A stretch of DNA of 64,000 nucleotides from NCBI RefSeq assembly GCF_022921095.1, contig NZ_CP095053.1, positions 1-64,000 on the forward strand. Direction: 5' to 3'. Of this stretch, positions 61,026 to 64,000 are shown in pieces (the stretch's first letter is position 1; each line of letters begins with the position of its first letter). Position numbers and translations under genes: made by a program. The DNA is from Hymenobacter aerilatus. GTDB taxonomy: Bacteria; Bacteroidota; Bacteroidia; Cytophagales; Hymenobacteraceae. Below the pieces are notes generated by a model that saw nothing but the letters and a program-made list of their open reading frames with translations, did not search any database and was not told the DNA's origin.

Positions 61026-62444
61026 ATGACTTCCTACCGTCTTTTGATTGGGGTGCTTTTGCTGCTAGCCAGCGCTTGCCGCGTGGGGCAGAACTACACC
61101 CGGCCGGCCCTGCCTCTCTCGGCGCAGTACCGCACCGCTTCCGCCCCCGTTACCACCACTGATAGTACTACCTTAGGCGACGCGACGTGGCGTAATGTAT
61201 TCCGCGACCCAGCGCTGCAACAGCTTATCGACAGTGCTCTCGTGCACAACCTTGACCTGCAAGTGGCCTTGCGCAACCTGGAAAGCGCCGACCAGCAATT
61301 GCGCCAAGCCCGCCACGCATACGTGCCCACGGTGGCGCTACAGGCAGGTGCCACATCCAACACGGCCTCGCGCAATAGCCTGAACGGCATCAGTTCCGAG
61401 CAGTTTGTGGGCACGCGCACCGTGAAAGACTTCACCGCCGGCCTTTCGGCCAGTTGGGAGCTGGATGTATGGGGACGCCTGCGTCGGCTGCAGGAAGCCG
61501 CCCGCGCCAACTACCTGCAAACCGACGAAGCCCGCAAAGCGGTGCAGACGCAGTTGGTGTCGCAAGTGGCGCAAGGCTACTACGAATTGTTGCGGCTGGA
61601 TGCCCAGCTAACTATTGCCCACCGCAACGAAGCGCTGAACGACAGCACCCTGCGCCTGATTCGTCTGCAGTGGAACGCCGGCCTGGTGACCACGCTAGCC
61701 GTGCAGCAGGCCGAAGTGCAGCGCCAGACCGCTGCGCTACTGGTGCCGCAACTGGAGCAGGGCATCATGGAGCAGGAGAATGCCCTGCGCGTGCTCACGG
61801 GGCAAGAGCCGGCGGTTGTCGCCCGGGCCACCACCGATGCTCCGCTGCAACCAGACGGACCGCTGGCCGTCGGGGTTCCGGTTAACTTGCTGAGCCGCCG
61901 CCCCGATGTGCGCAGCCGAGAGCTGGCCTTGGTAGCCGCCAACGCCCGCACCGGCGCGGCCCGGGCTAACCTGTACCCGGCCTTGACCCTGACGGCCGGC
62001 ACAGGACTCAACGCATTTCAGTTATCCAACTGGCTAACCCTACCCGGTGGCGTGTTCACCAACATCGGAGCCGGCGCGGTACAGCCCTTGCTGCAACAAC
62101 GGCAACTGCGTACTCAACTGGAGCTAACCCGCTTGGACCAGGAGCGCGCCGCCCTAGAGTTTCGGCAAGCCGTTCTGTCGGCGGCCGGGGAGGTATCCAC
62201 GGCGCTGGTACGCGTCGAGAAAACCCAGCAACAGGTCGTCATTGCGACGGCCCGCGTGGATACCCTCAATCAAGCCATCCGTGACGCCAACTTGCTATAT
62301 CGCAGCAACCTGGCCAACTACCTGGAAGTCCTCACGGCGCAGAGCAATGCGCTGCAAAGCCAGTTGGCGCTGGTAGACATCCGGCGGCAACAGTCGGGGG
62401 CACTTGTGGAGCTCTACCGGTCGCTGGGCGGCGGCTGGCGCTAA
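61026..62444 (+). CDS. Outer-membrane efflux channel (OprM/NodT lipoprotein)
   Basis: The 472-residue TolC-fold lipoprotein has lipobox SAC (Cys18) and the family blocks DATWRNVFRDPALQQLIDSA, ASWELDVWGRLRRLQEAARA, LLSRRPDVRSRELALVAANA and NQAIRDANLLYRSNLANYLE. It completes the tripartite pump with the adaptor and RND genes just upstream. Normal length; ATG start. A 24-bp gap separates it from the SMR gene. Confidence 0.94.
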   Translation: MTSYRLLIGVLLLLASACRVGQNYTRPALPLSAQYRTASAPVTTTDSTTLGDATWRNVFRDPALQQLIDSALVHNLDLQVALRNLESADQQLRQARHAYVPTVALQAGATSNTASRNSLNGISSEQFVGTRTVKDFTAGLSASWELDVWGRLRRLQEAARANYLQTDEARKAVQTQLVSQVAQGYYELLRLDAQLTIAHRNEALNDSTLRLIRLQWNAGLVTTLAVQQAEVQRQTAALLVPQLEQGIMEQENALRVLTGQEPAVVARATTDAPLQPDGPLAVGVPVNLLSRRPDVRSRELALVAANARTGAARANLYPALTLTAGTGLNAFQLSNWLTLPGGVFTNIGAGAVQPLLQQRQLRTQLELTRLDQERAALEFRQAVLSAAGEVSTALVRVEKTQQQVVIATARVDTLNQAIRDANLLYRSNLANYLEVLTAQSNALQSQLALVDIRRQQSGALVELYRSLGGGWR

Positions 62445-62468
62445 TGTAATTTCCGTTACTTGCTGTTT

Positions 62469-62801
62469 ATGAAAAATTGGGTAATTCTATTGGTGGCTAT
62501 CCTAGCCGAAACCGTTGCCACGTCGGCCCTCAAAGCATCCGAAGGCTTCACGCGGCTCGGACCTAGTGCGTTGACCGTTGTGGGCTACGCACTGGCTTTT
62601 TATTGCCTTAGCCTAACCTTGCGGAGCATTCCTATAGGGGTGGCCTACGCAGTTTGGTCGGCCGTCGGTATCATTCTCATCACCCTAGTGGGGGTAGTAG
62701 TCTATAAGCAGGTGCCGGATGCCATGACGCTGCTAGGCTTGGCACTCATCATTGCCGGCGTACTCGTGCTGAACCTGCTGGGTAAGACGTCTGTCCATTA
62801 A
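62469..62801 (+). CDS. Small multidrug resistance (SMR/EmrE-like) transporter
   Basis: The 110-residue protein has four membrane helices and the essential Glu14 in LVAILAETVATSALKAS. Helix 3 contains GVAYAVWSAVGIILI with the conserved Trp, and helix 4 ends the protein, exactly the EmrE plan and length. It exports cationic or hydrophobic compounds or guanidinium in exchange for protons, as a dimer. It is unusual to find an SMR gene embedded between an RND pump and its two-component system; possibly it hands substrates to the periplasm for the tripartite pump. Confidence 0.94.
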   Translation: MKNWVILLVAILAETVATSALKASEGFTRLGPSALTVVGYALAFYCLSLTLRSIPIGVAYAVWSAVGIILITLVGVVVYKQVPDAMTLLGLALIIAGVLVLNLLGKTSVH

Positions 62802-62814
62802 ACCGCCTAGCGCC

Positions 62815-63486
62815 ATGAAAATCCTGTTAGTGGAAGATGAACACCTGTTGTCGACCAGTATGCGGACCGCACTGGAAGACGAGGGGTTCGGCTGCGAAAC
62901 GGCGTTAACGTTCCGAGAGGCCGAAAACAAACTCGTCACCAAGCTCTTCGACCTGGTTGTCTTGGATTTGAATCTGCCCGGCGGGCTAGGCTTCGATTTG
63001 TTTGAATACATCAAGGCGATGGAAACCCGGCCGGGCGTGCTCATCATTTCCGTGCGCGACAGCCTCACCGACAAGCTACGTGGCCTCAACCTGGGCGCCG
63101 ATGACTACCTAGTGAAGCCCTTTCACCTTGATGAGCTGCTGGCGCGGGTACGCAGCATTTTGCGCCGACGCCACCCCGAGGAGCCCAGCGAACTGATCCT
63201 AGGTAACCTTAGCTACCAGCTGGACGCGCAGCAGGCATCCGTGGACGGGGAGCCGCTCAAACTCACCCCCAGCCAATTGCGTCTGCTCTACTACCTACTG
63301 CTCAACCGCAAGCGGGTCGTGTCGAAGGAGTCGTTGTCGGACTACGTGCTACAGGAGAACGTGGACATGGTAGACTCGCTGGACTATCTCTACACGCACA
63401 TCAAAAACGTGCGACATAAGCTCAAGCAAGCCGGCTGCCAGGTAGGCATCGAAACGGTCTATGGCCTTGGCTACACCTTGCAATAG
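62815..63486 (+). CDS. OmpR-family response regulator
   Basis: The 223-residue regulator has a receiver with acid pair LLVEDEH, phospho-acceptor Asp51 in VVLDLNLPGG, the switch in LIISVRDSL and Lys in DYLVKPFHLDEL, followed by a winged-helix DNA-binding domain (LTPSQLRLLYYLLLN, VDSLDYLYTHIKNVRHKL, ETVYGLGYTL). It is encoded 13 bp after the SMR gene and 5 bp before the kinase, and probably controls this efflux operon. Confidence 0.95.
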   Translation: MKILLVEDEHLLSTSMRTALEDEGFGCETALTFREAENKLVTKLFDLVVLDLNLPGGLGFDLFEYIKAMETRPGVLIISVRDSLTDKLRGLNLGADDYLVKPFHLDELLARVRSILRRRHPEEPSELILGNLSYQLDAQQASVDGEPLKLTPSQLRLLYYLLLNRKRVVSKESLSDYVLQENVDMVDSLDYLYTHIKNVRHKLKQAGCQVGIETVYGLGYTLQ

Positions 63487-63491
63487 TTCTG

Positions 63492-64000
63492 ATGGCGACC
63501 AAACACTACAGCAAGCGGTTTCTGGCGGGAATACAGCGGGTATACCTACTGGTAGTGCCACTGATGCTGCTGTGTATCATGTTTGCGAATAACTACCTCT
63601 ACGACAGCTATTATGAAATCGTCATTGCCCGGCCATTTCGGCAGCGGGTGGCCCAACTGCAATACCAATGGCGCCAGCAGGGACGCGTGCCCCAAGTTCC
63701 CGACGTGCGCTACCGTGCCCTACCCCCGGGCACGGCACCCTACGCTTACTTCACCGATTGGTATGCTGATCCTGACGTGGAGCAGCGCACCACGGTGGGC
63801 ATCATCAGCTATACGGCCACGATGGCCCGGGGGGCTGAACGCATCGAAGTAACGGTTAGCCGCTCGGAAGAGAATGGTGGTGCACCGGGGGCTGGAATGG
63901 TGCTGTTTTCCGTAGGTGCTTCGCTGGTCCTCTTTCTGCTACTAAGCTGGCTGCTATTTCAGTTCAGTATCAAGCGGCTGTCTTATAACCTATGGCTGCC
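63492..64000 (+). CDS. Sensor histidine kinase, truncated by window edge
   Basis: 169 residues are visible from an ATG at 63492, 5 bp after the regulator stop; the frame runs off the right edge. A first membrane helix (about residues 17-35) is followed by a periplasmic sensor of some 100 residues and a second membrane helix (about 137-158, GMVLFSVGASLVLFLLLSWL). The kinase domains lie outside the window. The identification rests on this topology plus pairing with the regulator; it probably senses an envelope or drug signal and drives the operon. Confidence 0.85.
   Translation, partial: MATKHYSKRFLAGIQRVYLLVVPLMLLCIMFANNYLYDSYYEIVIARPFRQRVAQLQYQWRQQGRVPQVPDVRYRALPPGTAPYAYFTDWYADPDVEQRTTVGIISYTATMARGAERIEVTVSRSEENGGAPGAGMVLFSVGASLVLFLLLSWLLFQFSIKRLSYNLWL

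Overview
This is a 64 kb stretch of ordinary chromosome from a member of the Bacteroidota, most likely Hymenobacter or a close relative in the Cytophagales (inference from gene content; no marker rRNA is present). The evidence is a gliding lipoprotein GldH, a type IX secretion (T9SS) C-terminal sorting domain, a GWxTD protein, a TonB receptor with an N-terminal carboxypeptidase-regulatory-like domain, a bacteriophytochrome with its own haem oxygenase, fairly high GC, and several promoters of the Bacteroidota TAnnTTTG type. I found no rRNA, tRNA, CRISPR array, intact insertion sequence, prophage or replication origin.

Layout. 1-8.9 kb: a TPR protein running off the left edge, a small orphan, a bacilliredoxin, RecQ, KdsD/KpsF and mannose-1-phosphate guanylyltransferase (surface sugar precursors), then RlmB and a GWxTD protein that overlap. 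8.9-20.2 kb: a large DUF2723/GT117 membrane glycosyltransferase, a tiny T9SS-sorted protein, BirA, and a plus-strand run RsfS-FtsH-LUD-LpxH-secreted propeller, then a DUF6600 protein. 20.3-28.3 kb: a zinc alcohol dehydrogenase, azoreductase, Pta and AckA (acetate metabolism, here separated by a DUF808 membrane protein and an AT-rich lipoprotein), and a MaoC dehydratase. 28.5-32.8 kb: RicT(PSP1)-GldH, a cold-shock protein, and a 534-residue protein that is disordered throughout.

32.9-37.5 kb is a light-sensing operon on the minus strand: haem oxygenase (makes biliverdin), bacteriophytochrome kinase, a single-domain response regulator and a receiver-kinase hybrid. 37.6-42.3 kb holds an NmrA-like dehydrogenase, a lipoprotein, a PAP2 phosphatase, a helix-hairpin-helix protein and a DinB-like protein. 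42.6-48.9 kb is one 2087-residue alpha-2-macroglobulin with a CSEQ thioester motif. 49-55 kb carries a small basic secreted protein, a ferredoxin and ferredoxin-NADP reductase pair, and a siderophore receptor with a PepSY membrane protein. 55.5-64 kb carries a GAF protein and a drug-efflux operon (adaptor, RND pump, outer-membrane channel, SMR transporter) that ends in its own OmpR-type regulator and a sensor kinase cut by the right edge.

The most notable items are the FUS-like disordered protein at 31191, the complete phytochrome relay, a compositionally odd patch with a SusC-like VGYGT motif inside the macroglobulin, an 11-bp-period direct repeat upstream of the efflux operon, several long intergenic inverted repeats (one REP-like), and an apparent surplus of the word GGGTAGG/CCTACCC on both strands.
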